NCBI GenBank assembly: GCA_033675265.1
Contig: JAUJYZ010000631.1
Coordinates: 117,898-181,897 of the forward strand
From: Actinostola sp. cb2023
Lineage: Eukaryota > Cnidaria > Anthozoa > Actiniaria > Actinostolidae
Length of the DNA stretch: 64,000 bases
Direction: 5' to 3'
Numbering within the stretch: position 1 is the stretch's first letter; each line of letters starts with the position of its first letter. The position numbers and the translations under genes are program-made. The notes under the pieces were generated by a model, which saw only the letters and a list, made by a program, of their open reading frames with translations, ran no database searches and was not told the origin of the DNA. Below, in pieces: positions 14,501 to 25,000 of this stretch.

Positions 14501-16606
14501 GGGTAAGATCATGGAGTGATCTTGGTAAGATCTTCGGAAAGATCTTGATAAGATCTTGGAAATTATGAATCAAGATCATGCCAAGATCAGGGTAAGATCA
14601 TGGAGTGATCTTGGTAAGATCTTTGGAAAGATCTTGATAAGATCTTGGAAATTATGAATCAAGATCATGCCAAGATTATGATAAGATCCTTTCAAGATCT
14701 TGACAAGATCAGAATGTGAGTTCATGTTAAGGTCATGCCAAGATCAGGGTAAGATCATGGAGTGAGTGATCTTGGCAAGATCTTAGGAAAGATCTTGATA
14801 AGATCTTGAAAATTCTGAATCAAGATCATGCCAAGATTATAATAAGATCCTTTCAAGATCTTGACAAGATCAGAATGTGAGTTCATGTTAAGATCATGCC
14901 AAGATCAGGGTAAGATCATGGAGTGATCTTGGCAAGATCTTAGGAAAGATCTTGATAAGATCTTGGAAATTGTGAAACAAGATCATGCCAAGATCATGAT
15001 AAGATCCTTTCAAGATCTTGACAAGATCAGAATGTGAGTTCATGCTAAGATCATGCCAAGATCAGGGTAAGATCCTTTCAAGATCTTGGCAAGATCTTAT
15101 GGACGAAATCTTGGAAAGATCTTACCAAGATCTTGGCATGTTCTTGCCAAGATATTTCCAAGATCTTGGTATATCAAGATCTTGGAAGTCATCAAACAAG
15201 ATTTGCCAAGATCATGCAAGATCCTGCAAGATCTTGTAAGATCTTACAAGATCTTATCAAGATGTTCAACCTGGGTAAACATCAAGAAAAAATATTGTAA
15301 AACGAGCTGCCATGTTTACACTGTGAATGATCAATTAAGTGCGCATGCTCAGACCGTTATTTGCAGCGAACACTGCTTATTTTCATTGCGCATGCTCAGA
15401 CCGTTATTTGTACGCAGTTATTTGCAGGTCTTTCAGCCAATCATAACTGCGGATAGAAATGAGTCGAATGATAACAACAGTTGTTTGGTCAAGCATGGTT
15501 CAAAGCTACACCATATTATTCAGATCTTCTTCTGACCTGCAATCTCTTTCAAATATTGAGTTTCGTAACCAATGAAAATACCTTGTGTGCACAAGGCATC
15601 ATGGGAGTGGAAATATTCATTCATTTCTTTATCTCATAACAATTATGTAATTTACAGGTGTACAAATACATCTTGTCCGTTCCTCCATAAAAATAAAAGT
15701 AAACCACCACATGTAGCTCCAGTCAAGTCTTCTTCTATCCCAGGTAAATATACAGAAATTGTCATGTAATGTAAAAGACTTTATTTATCCAGGGTAGCCC
15801 ATTTGACAGCAAAGAGGCAGATATCCAGAGGTGGCCTGCATATAAAAACTAAATTTGCTTGGATGAGTTGGAGAAATCATGTAGTGTACATACATAGTAA
15901 TTAACGTACATACATAGTAGTGTACATACATAGTAATTAACTGTATGATTCTTGTATTTGTCAGTTCCTCAAGTTGATGAGTCGTTACCAAATCTTGCTC
16001 AACTTACTCCATGTAAGTTCTTTCCTGGATGCACAAGGAACAACTGTCCATTCTTACACCCTAAACCGACTAAACCAACTGCAACCAAGGTATACTATAG
16101 TCACATCATCTTGGCTTGGCCAACCCACTGTAGGAATATTTGAGCTACAGTACATTGCAGTGTGTCCACCTCTGCAATAATGTTGTGACCAAGCTTATTG
16201 AAGTGCAATGCATTCATACTTCCGCAACATTGTGTGCAACAAACTACAGATCAAGGTGGACACACTCTGCAATTGTGTTATATTGCTGTAATGTTGCACT
16301 GTGTGACTGCACCTTTAGTCATATGGTTTATACATGAGCCTCTGGCTTCCTACGTTATGTTGTAAATAAAAAAATGATTGATTGATTGATGAGCTACCAT
16401 TGTTGAAGGTAAATGTGATTTAGTATTCCACTGTGTATATTATATTGGATCTAATGTCTGGGTGTACCCTGTAGGTATGCCGCTATGGAAGCGTATGTTC
16501 AAGAATTGATTGTATGTTCAGTCATCCACCAAGCAAGTCTGCCCTGAAGTGGGTGGCACCTTCATTACATATCAGGCAAGAGCAACTTTACATTATTGTA
16601 GAATAA
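2577..16606 (+). CDS. ZC3H14: ZC3H14 ortholog (Nab2-type polyadenosine RNA-binding zinc-finger protein), complete, 13 coding exons
   Basis: Nuclear protein that binds poly(A) tails and limits their length. Exons: 2577-2612, 2858-2900, 3412-3526, 4483-4529, 6503-6751, 7610-7757, 8399-8902, 9091-9341, 9908-10022, 10582-10650, 15658-15743, 15965-16089, 16475-16606. All have GT-AG borders and matching phases, giving 639 residues (human is about 736). Residues 1-80 form the PWI-like N-terminal domain (ELPEYIMVML, NQMTEDLMLFLG). Residues 184-187 are RKRK, a likely nuclear signal. PSLPPSK near 214-220 and SPKFIVTLDGV near 386-396 are family blocks, separated by a Q-rich coiled coil around 264-292. 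Five CCCH fingers start at C481, C502, C521, C571 and C598; the first two are Cx5Cx5Cx3H and the last three Cx5Cx4Cx3H. The family's ALKW block follows at the C-terminus. Exon 5 carries a small coding repeat. Intron 10 is 5 kb because of a transposon. The last residues after ALKW are my reading of an unspliced end. Confidence 0.95.
3008..3082. mobile_element. Short foldback element in ZC3H14 intron 2
   Basis: Imperfect inverted arms of about 30 bp (ACAATGGTACCAAGTTGAGG against its complement) around a T-rich loop. The arm resembles the inner arm of the element at 42503-42639 (GACAACGGTTCCAAGTCGAG), so both probably belong to one family of small non-autonomous elements. Confidence 0.55.
4109..4397. 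mobile_element. Foldback MITE, TA target, family 1 copy A
   Basis: A 289-bp element with arms of more than 100 bp. Its ends read CAGTCAATGTCATTAA, it is flanked by TA on both sides, and it has no coding capacity. Terminal CAGT plus TA duplication fits the Tc1/mariner group. The 7781-8039 element shares the same ends but has a different interior. Confidence 0.75.
4889..5836. mobile_element. Nested 948-bp DNA transposon with 130-bp terminal inverted repeats and TA duplication
   Basis: Ends are CTGTCAAAC and GTTTGACAG. The inverted repeats cover 4889-5018 and 5707-5836 with only a few mismatches. TA lies on both sides (4887-4888 and 5837-5838). The homologous empty site in the copy at 39.4 kb has a single TA, which proves the borders. 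The interior holds a 110-codon ORF but no recognisable transposase, so the element is probably non-autonomous with cargo. TA duplication suggests the Tc1/mariner (IS630) group, but the terminal sequence is not diagnostic. Confidence 0.85.
5057..5389 (+). CDS. Uncharacterised 110-residue ORF inside the nested transposon, PB1-like in pattern
   Basis: The ATG-started ORF lies just inside the left inverted repeat. It opens with a strand-like stretch (FQVLVQYLDD), then a helix-like segment (YSELMRLILRAVPFW), then LRIAYKDVELNSFINIEADE and a closing basic strand (RRVEIKV). Spacing and the acidic D/E cluster after an aromatic-lysine strand recall PB1 or other ubiquitin-like folds; that is a pattern judgement, not a database hit. 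A second, overlapping reading frame (5370-5588) continues coding-like sequence, including a CRNC motif, so the original protein may have been longer and broken by a frameshift. I see no catalytic DDE signature. It may be captured host sequence or an accessory transposon protein. Confidence 0.4.
   Translation: MFQVLVQYLDDRYASFLVDTAIHDYSELMRLILRAVPFWNEKSSNLRIAYKDVELNSFINIEADEPMHLVEAFRNARNNGSDVYRRVEIKVRERDCSYVHISLIVEEAGR
7781..8039. mobile_element. Foldback MITE, TA target, family 1 copy B
   Basis: 259 bp, TA on both sides. The ends CAGTCAATGTCATTAA are shared with the element at 4109-4397. The arms continue as GGTTGTCCACCTCGG and run about 75 bp. It sits 23 bp downstream of the ZC3H14 exon 6 donor, leaving that splice site intact. 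Confidence 0.75.
8256..8282 (+). repeat. Poly-C run (27 C)
   Basis: An uninterrupted run of cytosines in ZC3H14 intron 6, about 120 bp before the exon 7 acceptor. The complementary strand could form G-quadruplex structures. Length is likely uncertain in any assembly. Confidence 0.9.
9452..9857. mobile_element. Foldback element with TAGCCACT ends in ZC3H14 intron 8
   Basis: 406 bp with arms of roughly 110 bp. Ends TAGCCACTTTAGAAATGAG and their complement, followed by a GGACTGGGAA block also present in the elements at 4839 and 39415, so it is a diverged member of that family. AT flanks both ends. No coding capacity. Confidence 0.7.
10341..10548. mobile_element. Foldback MITE in ZC3H14 intron 9
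   Basis: About 208 bp. Ends TAGAGTCGTTTTC with complement on the right, TA outside both ends, and arms that continue with a CCCACTCATA block in inverted form. The right end lies about 34 bp upstream of the exon 10 acceptor. Confidence 0.65.
11040..11545. repeat. 42-bp tandem repeat, about 12 copies
   Basis: The unit contains AAGATCTTGAGCAAGATAAT followed by ACAGGATCTTGCAGGATTAG. Copies differ by single bases. The unit length is a multiple of three, so long open frames appear on both strands; these are artefacts. It forms part of the left sub-terminal region of the GATC-dense element. Confidence 0.9.
11920..12276 (-). pseudogene. GIY-YIG endonuclease domain of a Penelope-like element, copy 1
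   Basis: A 118-codon open frame with the pattern of the C-terminal nuclease of Penelope-like elements: VVYRIECEDCDFVYHGQTER (the GIY and YIG strands), an R-x5-H spacing (RLSEHRRAV), KVAEHANATGHQLNF, then ETEKNYHQRLFLEFWHSI. In the element the domain follows a reverse transcriptase and nicks the target. Here only the end survives, without an N-terminal partner, so it is a fragment even though its frame is open. Confidence 0.65.
12290..12628 (+). pseudogene. GIY-YIG endonuclease fragment of a Penelope-like element, copy 2 (frame broken)
   Basis: Mirror copy of 11920-12276. The first ~20 residues up to HGQTERS are in one frame and the rest (VSEHRRAVCNN onward to the terminal YVRIPEIYR block) is in another, owing to a short deletion near 12357. 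It also has a three-base insertion near the KNYHQR block. Not functional. Confidence 0.65.
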
Positions 16607-16607
16607 C

Positions 16608-16613
16608 AATAAA
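16608..16613 (+). promoter_or_regulatory. Poly(A) signal of ZC3H14
   Basis: An AATAAA hexamer begins two bases after the ZC3H14 stop codon. A second one lies at 16840-16845. The first would leave an unusually short 3' untranslated region, so the second may be the main site. Confidence 0.45.
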
Positions 16614-19048
16614 AATATAAAATAATGTAGTTCTGAAATGTGCACATGAACCCTGCATGGCTTGACGTCATCTGATTTTCATATTGAGATTTTTTAAACC
16701 CATGTGAGTTGAGTTCATTGAGTAAAAACGAACTAGTGAGATGAGTATGAGTCATGTCCCCACTAGCAGTACTGCTATATACAATATACAATTATAAACA
16801 ATTTACAATATCCTCACTTTTATAACCGTCCATTCCAAGAATAAAGCCAGTGGATATATTTATTTGCCTTATCAAGTTCTAATAGTTGTTTTATTTTTAT
16901 TTTCTCTTCAGTGAAAGAAGTTTTGCCATCTCTGACGAAAATGTGACAAAAATGCCTGTTGCTTCTTAACCTCGTTTTGTGGATTCCTTTCTTATGACAT
17001 CGGTTTATAATCAATAAATATATGGATTCTATTTTAAAATTTTAATTTATACTTGTATAAAGCTTCAACTGAATGGATGATTTTATAAGCTTGGTTCCCT
17101 CTTGGTTCATATACCTATCAACACTGTAATACATTGTACACGTGAACCAGCCTCTTCGTGTTTCTACTTCTATCAAAGTCCTTAATTTAAACAAGCGGGA
17201 TTTTGACAAATATAAACTTTGTATTGATATTGTCTACTTTCATCTTGTAGCGCGCATTATTTATTTAAAGTCCCTCTCATAATAACAATCGTTCACCTTC
17301 TCCCTATCATTTGCTTGTGAAAAACGCAAAACAAAAAGAACAGCTACATGTACACCGAGCATTTAGCCTTGAAGAGAAACATACCCTTGTATGAAGAGGT
17401 CCAATCAAAAAGCGCGCGAAAATAGGTTTTGGCGTCCGCGTTCACCCATGAACCAGACGGCTTTCTGATTACAATATTCCACTTCATTAAAAACAAATAA
17501 TTTATATATTTACTTATCTAATAAGTCTATCAATGATCGTGGTTATAACTCAAATGTATACAAATTACTTCATTTTAAATTTGTCTCGTGAAATTGGTAA
17601 TTCACTCTTCTCACGCAAACAGCCTATATAATCTGAAAGAGTTTGTCTGAAAGAACATTTCTGGAAAGTTTCGATGGTATAGGATAAAATCTCAAAAAGT
17701 TATCGGGGATGACATTTATAGACTTTAGTATGGGATTTTGCCGCCATGCGTTGCAAGCCTCGTTTTGATGTTTTTTCAGAATTTAAATCGTTCATAACTT
17801 CGCAGAGATTTATAATTTCGTCATGAAATTCGTTATATAAGTATAATGTAGAAGTTTCATGACGAAATTATATATCATGTAAGATTACAGCTGCCCTATT
17901 ACCCACTGAATTCAGCTGAGTCAAAGCTCAAGCTAAAACTAGTTTCTTGACTCGTATCGTAAACGTTTACTGAGCTTTTGAAACTACGAACTAGATGACA
18001 AGCGCATCTTCACCAAATAAAGTTATCATTATAATAATAATTTATTTCTTGAAGCATATGACGTTTTATATATGACGCATGTTTGTTTATGTTTGCGCTC
18101 CTCCCTAAATTCATGACGAGAGTCGAGTCTTTGTTTTAATTAAGTTTTGTTGTGAAGTCTAGTTGTTGTTGTAGGTCATTAGCTTAATACGTTGGCGTTC
18201 ACACTCAATTACTACCAATTAACGTATAAATACTGTCATTTGCAAAAATTCTGGCCGCCACGATATATCAATATATCGGGTGCATTATGGGTAATTAAAT
18301 AATACTATTTTCAGTTTCCTAACTTATTAAATGAAGTAAAATGTACAAACAACAAACGTAAGACTAAAATAAACATTATAATAAATATTTCTACCAACTT
18401 TGCTGGCGTTAGCCCGCTTTAAGGGGAATTTGCTATTATTTAATTACCCATAATGCACCCGATATATTGATATTTCGTAGCGGCCAGAATTTTTGCAATT
18501 GACTGTAACAGCTGAAGCGAGACATCGAATTCCCGGTGAACATGTTTTGTTTATACATAACTGAAGTTTGCGCGAGATAAAATCAAATCTTGCTAAATAT
18601 AACAAGAAGTTTATGAACCATGAAATAATCTAGTGAAACTAGCGAGTACACTGGTATGGGCTACGTCGATGATAAATTCAATGGTCAAAGGAAATCTATA
18701 ATACCGTAAAAATTAGTTCTTAACTTTACTCAGGCTTAGCCTTTCTTCAGAGTATCTCGGGTTTCCATTTCAAGAGAAAACGAAACATTCGCGAATTAAG
18801 TCAACAAGTTTTTTCCTAAGTTTATCACAGGTGATTCAACCCTCAATCACAATACTTTTTAAATATTTCATGAAGAGACGGGTTTTTCGTTGTAAGTGTA
18901 TTGTTAACTAATTGGATCAACGCTAACAAACACTGCCCTTTACTATTGTTCTCTGGGCGTCACTTAACTGCTAAAAACGACTATGGGCTTTCTCTGGGGA
19001 ATATAATCAAATTATAGTGAGCCCTGCCACTTACCACAAATTAGTCAT
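16614..19048. other. Intergenic DNA downstream of ZC3H14
   Basis: No coding region is supported. It holds a SINE-tail-like fragment at about 16722-16742 (AAAAACGAACTAGTGAGA, also in the SINE at 40.8 kb), a second poly(A) signal at 16840, an 18-bp-arm hairpin at 17812-17872 (TATAATTTCGTCATGAAA) and a MITE at 18233-18505. Confidence 0.6.
18233..18505. mobile_element. Foldback MITE, TA target, family 2 copy A
   Basis: About 273 bp with ~70-bp arms beginning GTCATTTGCAAAAATTCTGG and continuing through a GGGTGCATTATGGGTAATTA block. TA is outside both ends. A second copy in the opposite orientation is at 29255-29544. Non-coding. Confidence 0.75.
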
Positions 19049-20057
19049 ATGGTGTTGACCTCCCAGCGAAGAAGAGCTTTGAATTCTCGAGCATGCAAGA
19101 AAGCGCGACTCATAGTATACATTTCAAGAAAGCAGTCAACGCCGCAAGGTTTGTTATCAGAAGCAGAACAGGCGCTGCTATTTAAAAAAACATTTATCAA
19201 CAGAAAAGCGACCCCGTACTGGAAAAGAGCGCTCACTTGTTGAAGGGTATCAAGGATAAAAAGATGAGAAGCCTTGAACGAGACAGAAACCAATTTGCGA
19301 GCGACCAGAAGGAGAAGTTGAAAAGTGGCGAGCAGCCAAGCGAATGTTTTACACCAAGAAAAAGTTCAGTTCGTCAAGGACTCAAGGAACTTGCAACAGA
19401 AAACCGTATCACTGAAGGAGCATCTTCTAAACCTCAAAAGTATAACACAGACGCTGTTCTTTATCGAAGAGACTTTGTTCCTCAATTCGTAAAACGCTCT
19501 AAAATGGCGTGGGAACATGGAGACCAGAATCCCAGCGATGAAAATCAACAAGAAATCACGAAGAAAGATAATTCGCAAAAACTTACAAAGAAACTTCTGC
19601 ACCATAGCCTTAGCTTACATAACGAAGATAAAAGACTTGAAACATGGTTGAATGAAGTCGAAATCGCGAACATAGAAAGAAAGGGAAAAAAGGCGCCTGT
19701 AACACTCCGTATTAAAAAACGAAAAGTACAAAACTTGGAACACGAAAGGAACTCATTCCAACAAGAACAAAGTTTACGGCTGCCAAAAGCCGAAAATGCG
19801 GGAAACACTGTATCTGACGCCGGTAAAAGTGGAAATCTGAAGCTGCCAAATCTTAGTCGATCTGACAACCACAGCTAGGACAACCTGCTTCTTCAACCTC
19901 AGACGATAGTAGAATTATTATTACTAGTAGTCCAGGTAAAACAGGCGTTTTGAATGATCCACGATTTACGCGTTTATTGGACTCGCTAACACCATCGAAA
20001 CCAAACAATTTAAAATTGCCACAGATTGTAAGTAAGCCAAATAGTAGAGCCGCGTAA
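19049..20057 (+). pseudogene. Uncharacterised coding region broken by two frame changes
   Basis: Three coding-like segments follow one another in three frames: ATG at 19049 (MVLTSQRRRALNSRACKKAR...) to the A7 run at about 19184-19190; 19186-19878, rich in Lys/Glu/Ser with WLNEVEIANIERKGKK; and 19866-20057 with DDSRIIITSSPG and DPRFTRLLDSLTPSKP. Joined, they would give a protein of over 300 residues. I recognise no domain. The segments are not repeats and composition looks like real protein. Either a gene recently lost its frame, or the assembly has indels (the first break is at a homopolymer), or the second break hides a short intron. No function is proposed. Confidence 0.4.
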
Positions 20058-20277
20058 AACTGAATACCTTGCTAATACTGTAAATACTAATGTGCGTTGT
20101 AAAGAAAAATGAACCTTTAACTAGTTGGTTTCGTTAATGACATGAAAATACAGTGTTATGTTTTTAACTTTTTAACCTGTTGGAATTTTGCCTTTTCGTT
20201 TATCAAACTCCCACGTAAACACTTCGCAGCAGTTTTGATGTGGTTTTCAATCAATCCCTTGAGAATCAAGGATAAAG

Positions 20278-20360
20278 ACACGGCGGCCATGTTGGTTGAA
20301 CAAACAATAGACACTAATGAGCAATCTTTTGTTGAAGTTCAACCAAGATGGCCGCCATGA
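20278..20360. mobile_element. Very short foldback element
   Basis: About 80 bp. Arms GGCGGCCATGTTGGTTGAAC and GTTCAACCAAGATGGCCGCC are inverted with one mismatch, separated by 35 bp. Confidence 0.55.
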
Positions 20361-20399
20361 CGTGTATTGCAAACCAGCAATAACGTATGAGTACTCCTA

Positions 20400-20700
20400 C
20401 GTAAAAAAAATTCGAAAGTAAGCCCTTCGTAGTAATTTTGATGTGTTTAACAAATACGTAAAAGAAATCGTACGTAAACCCTTCGTAGTAATTTTGATGT
20501 GTTTAACAAACCGTACGTAACGTATGAGTGCTCGTACGTAAAAGAAATCGTACGTAAACCCTTCGTAGTAATTTTGATGTGTTTAACAAACCGTACGTAA
20601 CGTATGAGTACTGGTACGTAAATAAATTCGTACGTAAACCCTTCGCAGCAATTTTGATGTGTTTAACAAACCGTACGTATCGTATGAGTACTGGTAAATC
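20400..20700. repeat. 80-bp tandem repeat, about 4 copies
   Basis: The anchor TACGTAAACCCTTCG recurs at 20471, 20551 and 20631. An earlier diverged copy starts near 20400. Units contain palindromic CGTACG and ACGTATGAGTACT. Confidence 0.85.
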
Positions 20701-21435
20701 CTGTATCCGTAAAGTCACTCATAACGTACAAGCTTACGTGCGCTTTGTAAAACGGTAACCAGGGCAACTGAAAATCGAATTCAATAAACTTGAAAACTTT
20801 TGTTTTTATATTATATTACATATACGCAATTCAAAATGGACTAATGAAGTGATTGGGTGAACCTGTCAATCAATGTCAAAATACATTTCACTCCTCGTTA
20901 ATCAACGCGTCTACAGCACATGTACCTGCAGTGGTGTTGAATATTGCTTGATTTCATTAGACGTCATTTCCGGTCTCGTGAGGAATTTTCATCAGCTGAA
21001 TTGCACCTTTTCAATAGAATACTTTCTGCTTGATAGCACATGAAGGGCAGTGTTTGCCCGTCATATGAAGCAAATAATGAGATTCAAGGAGTTTTAACAG
21101 CTGATTGAAACCAAGCAATTGTGTGATTTCTGTAAGTTCGGTCAAAAGAACTGACCAAACAACATGTACGATAATATATGTCCTGAACATCAGGACATTT
21201 CTACATTTCTGAATGAAGAATAGCCTAACTTCATACTAATATAACTAATAAAATACAGCATTTGTAAATTGATCAATCTAATTCTAAATGCGATGTAACG
21301 GTGCACCAATATGTAAGGGAACAATATGGTTTCCCTTGGGCTGGCGAGCAGCTATGAATGAGGGAGGTAGGTGCCTATCTTTGTGGGGCTGGCTTGTCTT
21401 CTATTAGTGATAAATCAGCCTACGAACATAGGGTT

Positions 21436-21664
21436 GGTATTTACCTATCTTTGTCTGGTTGCATGGTATTTACCTATCTTTGTCTGGTTGCATGGTATTT
21501 ACCTATCTTTGTCTGGTTGCATGGTATCTACCTATCTTTGTCTGGTTGCATGGTATTTACCTATCTTTGTCTGGTTGCATGGTATTTACCTATCTTTGTC
21601 TGGTTGCATGGTATTTACCTATCTTTGTCTGGTTGCATGGTATCTACCTATCTTTGTGGGGTAG
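21436..21664. repeat. 29-bp tandem repeat, about 8 copies
   Basis: The unit begins GGTATTTACCTATCTTTGTC and ends TGGTTGCAT. Only a T/C change at one position distinguishes copies. Open frames across it are artefacts of the low stop-codon content. Confidence 0.95.
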
Positions 21665-21740
21665 GGGTGGCACTAAACGCAAACGAAAGTTTTCATCTTG
21701 AAAGATGCTTTGTGATGATGACGAGCTTGATCCGTAGCTG

Positions 21741-22020
21741 AGACTAAAGGGATTGTCATCTCTTGTACGAGACAGCTCTGATAGGATAGCAAGCTGCAAT
21801 AAGAATCAATGGATAGCGGGATGGTTAACCCCATGATTACTATTAGACTAAAGGGATTGTCATCTCTTGTACGAGACAGCTCTGATAGGATAGCAAGCTG
21901 CAACAAGAATCAATGGATAGCGGGATGGTTAACCCCATGATTGCTATTAGACTAAAGGGATTGTCATCTCTTGTACGAGACAGCTCTGACAGGATAGCAA
22001 GCTGCAATAAGAATCAATCG
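21741..22020. repeat. 104-bp tandem repeat, 3 copies
   Basis: Starts at 21741, 21845 and 21949 with AGACTAAAGGGATTGTCATC. The third copy is truncated. A purine-rich G-run stretch follows at about 22048-22110. Confidence 0.9.
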
Positions 22021-25000
22021 TTGCTAAAGTAGCCTGCGTAGCGCAGCTGGGAAGGAGGGAGGGGGAGGGGAAAAAAGGAAGGAAAAGGAGGGGGGACTGG
22101 GAAGAGAGGGAGCGCTAAAAAAATAACAAGCACAATAAATTGAGAATGATTTATCCTTGAGCAGGACTGTCTTTACAGTGAAATAAGGCCTCTCGTGCTT
22201 GTGTGTCGCTAGGAAAGGTTGAAGTGTATCTAGAAGATGTCAAAAAATGAATTTCTTACCCTTGAAGGACCTCGGTTTTGCTTTCTCATCCTACTTATCA
22301 TTTCAAATTTCTCAGGGTCTAGACCGCTGTGGTGACGAGTTTTGTCCGTCTGTATGGAAGTGAGGCAAATAATATCAACGATTATTCATCCGTTTGTATA
22401 TCTCTATGACTGCATGACTGTCTGTCTGTCTGTCCGTGAGTGTGCGGTCTGATATTACAGTTCGTGAGCGTGATATATCATTACTTTCTTAATCTAGTAA
22501 GGCTACTTGTTCAGCTGTCTGTCTTATAGTACCGATACACTACAATCTAGATATCACGCCCTTACTCTAGAAGAAGTTTCCCCTCCTCTAGTTATCTGTC
22601 TGTCTGTCTTATAGTACCGATACACTACAATCTAGATATCACGCCCTTACTCTAGAAGAAGTTTCCCCTCCTCTAGTTGTCTGTCTGTCTGTCTTACAGT
22701 ACCAATACACTACAATCTAGATATCACGCCCTTACTCTAGAAGAAGTTTCCCCTCCTCTAGTTGTCTGTCTGTCTGTCTTACAGTACCGATAAACTACAA
22801 TCTAGATATCACGCCCTTACTCTAGAAGAAGTTTCCCCTCCTCTAGTTGTCTGTCTGTCTTATAGTACCAATACACTACAATCTAGATATCATGCCCTTA
22901 CTCTAGCAGAAGTTTCCCCTCCTCTAGTTGTCTGTCTGTCTTATAGTACCAATACACTACAATCTAGATATCACGCCCTTACTCTAGAAGAAGTTTCCCC
23001 TCCTCTAGTTGTCTGTCTGTCTGTATTATAGTACCGATACACTACAATCTAGATATCACGCCCTTACTCTAGAAGAAGTTTCCCCTCCTCTAGTTGTCTG
23101 TCTGTCTGTATTATAGTACCGATACACTACAATCTAGATATCACGCCCTTACTCTAGAAGAAGTTTCCCCTCCTCTAGTTGTCTGTCTGTCTGTCTTATA
23201 GTACCAATACACTACAATCTAGATATCACGCCCTTTAATACTCTAGAAGTTTCCCCTCCTCTAGTTGTCTGTCTGTCTGTCTTATAGTACCAATACACTA
23301 CAATCTAGATATCATGCCCTTACTCTAGAAGAAGTTTCCCCTCCTCTAGTTATCTGTCTGTCTGTCTTATAGTACCGATACACTACAATCTAGATATCAT
23401 GCCCTTACTCTAGCAGAAGTTTCCCCTCCTCTAGTTGTCTGTCTGTCTGTCTTATAGTACCAATACACTACAATCTAGATATCACGCCCTTACTCTAGAA
23501 GAAGTTTCCCCTCCTCTAGTTGTCTGTCTGTCTGTATTATAGTACCGATACACTACAATCTAGATATCACGCCCTTACTCTAGAAGAAGTTTCCCCTCCT
23601 CTAGTTGTCTGTCTGTCTGTATTATAGTACCAATACACTACAATCTAGATATCACGCCCTTTAATACTCTAGAAGTTTCCCCTCCTCTAGTTGTCTGTCT
23701 GTCTGTCTTATAGTACCAATACACTACAATCTAGATATCACGCCCTTACTCTAGAAGAAGTTTCCCCTCCTCTAGTTGTCTGTCTGTCTGTCTTACAGTA
23801 CCGATACACTACAATCTAGATATCACGCCCTTACTCTAGAAGAAGTTTCCCCTCCTCTAGTTGTCTGTCTGTCTTACAGTACCGACAAACTACAATCTAG
23901 ATATCACACCCTTACTCTAGAAGAAGTTTCCCCTCCTGTAGTTGTCTGTCTGTCTGTCTGTCTTACAGTACCGATAAACCTAGAAGTTTCCCCTCCTCTA
24001 GTTGTCTGTCTGTCTTATAGTACCAATACACTACAATCTAGATATCACACCCTTACTCTAGAAGAAGTTTCCCCTCCTCTAGTTGTCTGTCTGTCTTATA
24101 GTACCAATACACTACAATCTAGATATCACGCCCTTACTCTAGAAGAAGTTTCCCCTCCTCTAGTTGTCTGTCTGTCTGTCTTACAGTACCGAAAACTACA
24201 ATCTAGATATCACGCCCTTACTCTAGAAGAAGTTTCCCCTCCTCTAGTTGTCTGTCTGTCTGTCTTACAGTACCGATACACTACAATCTAGATATCACGC
24301 CCTTACTCTAGAAGAAGTTTCCCCTCCTCTAGTTGTCTGTCTGTCTGTCTTATAGTACCAATACACTACAATCTAGATATCACGCCCTTACTCTAGAAGA
24401 AGTTTCCCCTCCTCTAGTTGTCTGTCTGTCTTATAGTACCAATACACTACAATCTAGATATCACGCCCTTACTCTAGCAGAAGTTTCCCCTCCTCTAGTT
24501 GTCTGTCTGTCTGTCTTATAGTACCAATACACTACAATCTAGATATCACGCCCTTACTCTAGAAGAAGTTTCCCCTCCTCTAGTTGTCTGTCTGTCTTAT
24601 AGTACCAATACACTACAATCTAGATATCACGCCCTTACTCTAGAAGAAGTTTCCCCTCCTCTAGTTGTCTGTCTGTCTTATAGTACCAATACACTACAAT
24701 CTAGATATCACGCCCTTACTCTAGAAGAAGTTTCCCCTCCTCTAGTTGTCTGTCTGTCTGTCTTATAGTACCAATACACTACAATCTAGATATCACGCCC
24801 TTACTCTAGAAGAAGTTTCCCCTCCTCTAGTTGTCTGTCTGTCTGTCTTACAGTACCGATACACTACACAATCTAGATATCACGCCCTTACTCTAGAAGA
24901 AGTTTCCCCTCCTCTAGTTGTCTGTCTGTCTTACAGTACCGACAAACTACAATCTAGATATCACACCCTTACTCTAGAAGAAGTTTCCCCTCCTGTAGTT

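Larger units (their letters stand above)
10840..15275. mobile_element. GATC-dense foldback element, 4.4 kb, TA flanked
   Basis: Termini CCCAGGTTGAACATCTTG and its complement lie at 10840 and 15275, each with TA immediately outside. Sub-terminal DNA on both sides (10860-11560 and 14390-15275) consists of diverged repeats built around GATC (AAGATCTTG, AAGATCATG, AGGATCTTG). The interior holds ordinary AT-rich DNA and a Penelope-like inverted pair. It fills most of ZC3H14 intron 10. No transposase is visible, so mobilisation in trans or decay is likely. Confidence 0.65.

Noticed and set aside
19366..19868. Minus-strand ORFs in the 19-kb region
   Set aside because: Cys/Phe/Ser-rich shadows of the Lys/Glu-rich plus-strand frame.
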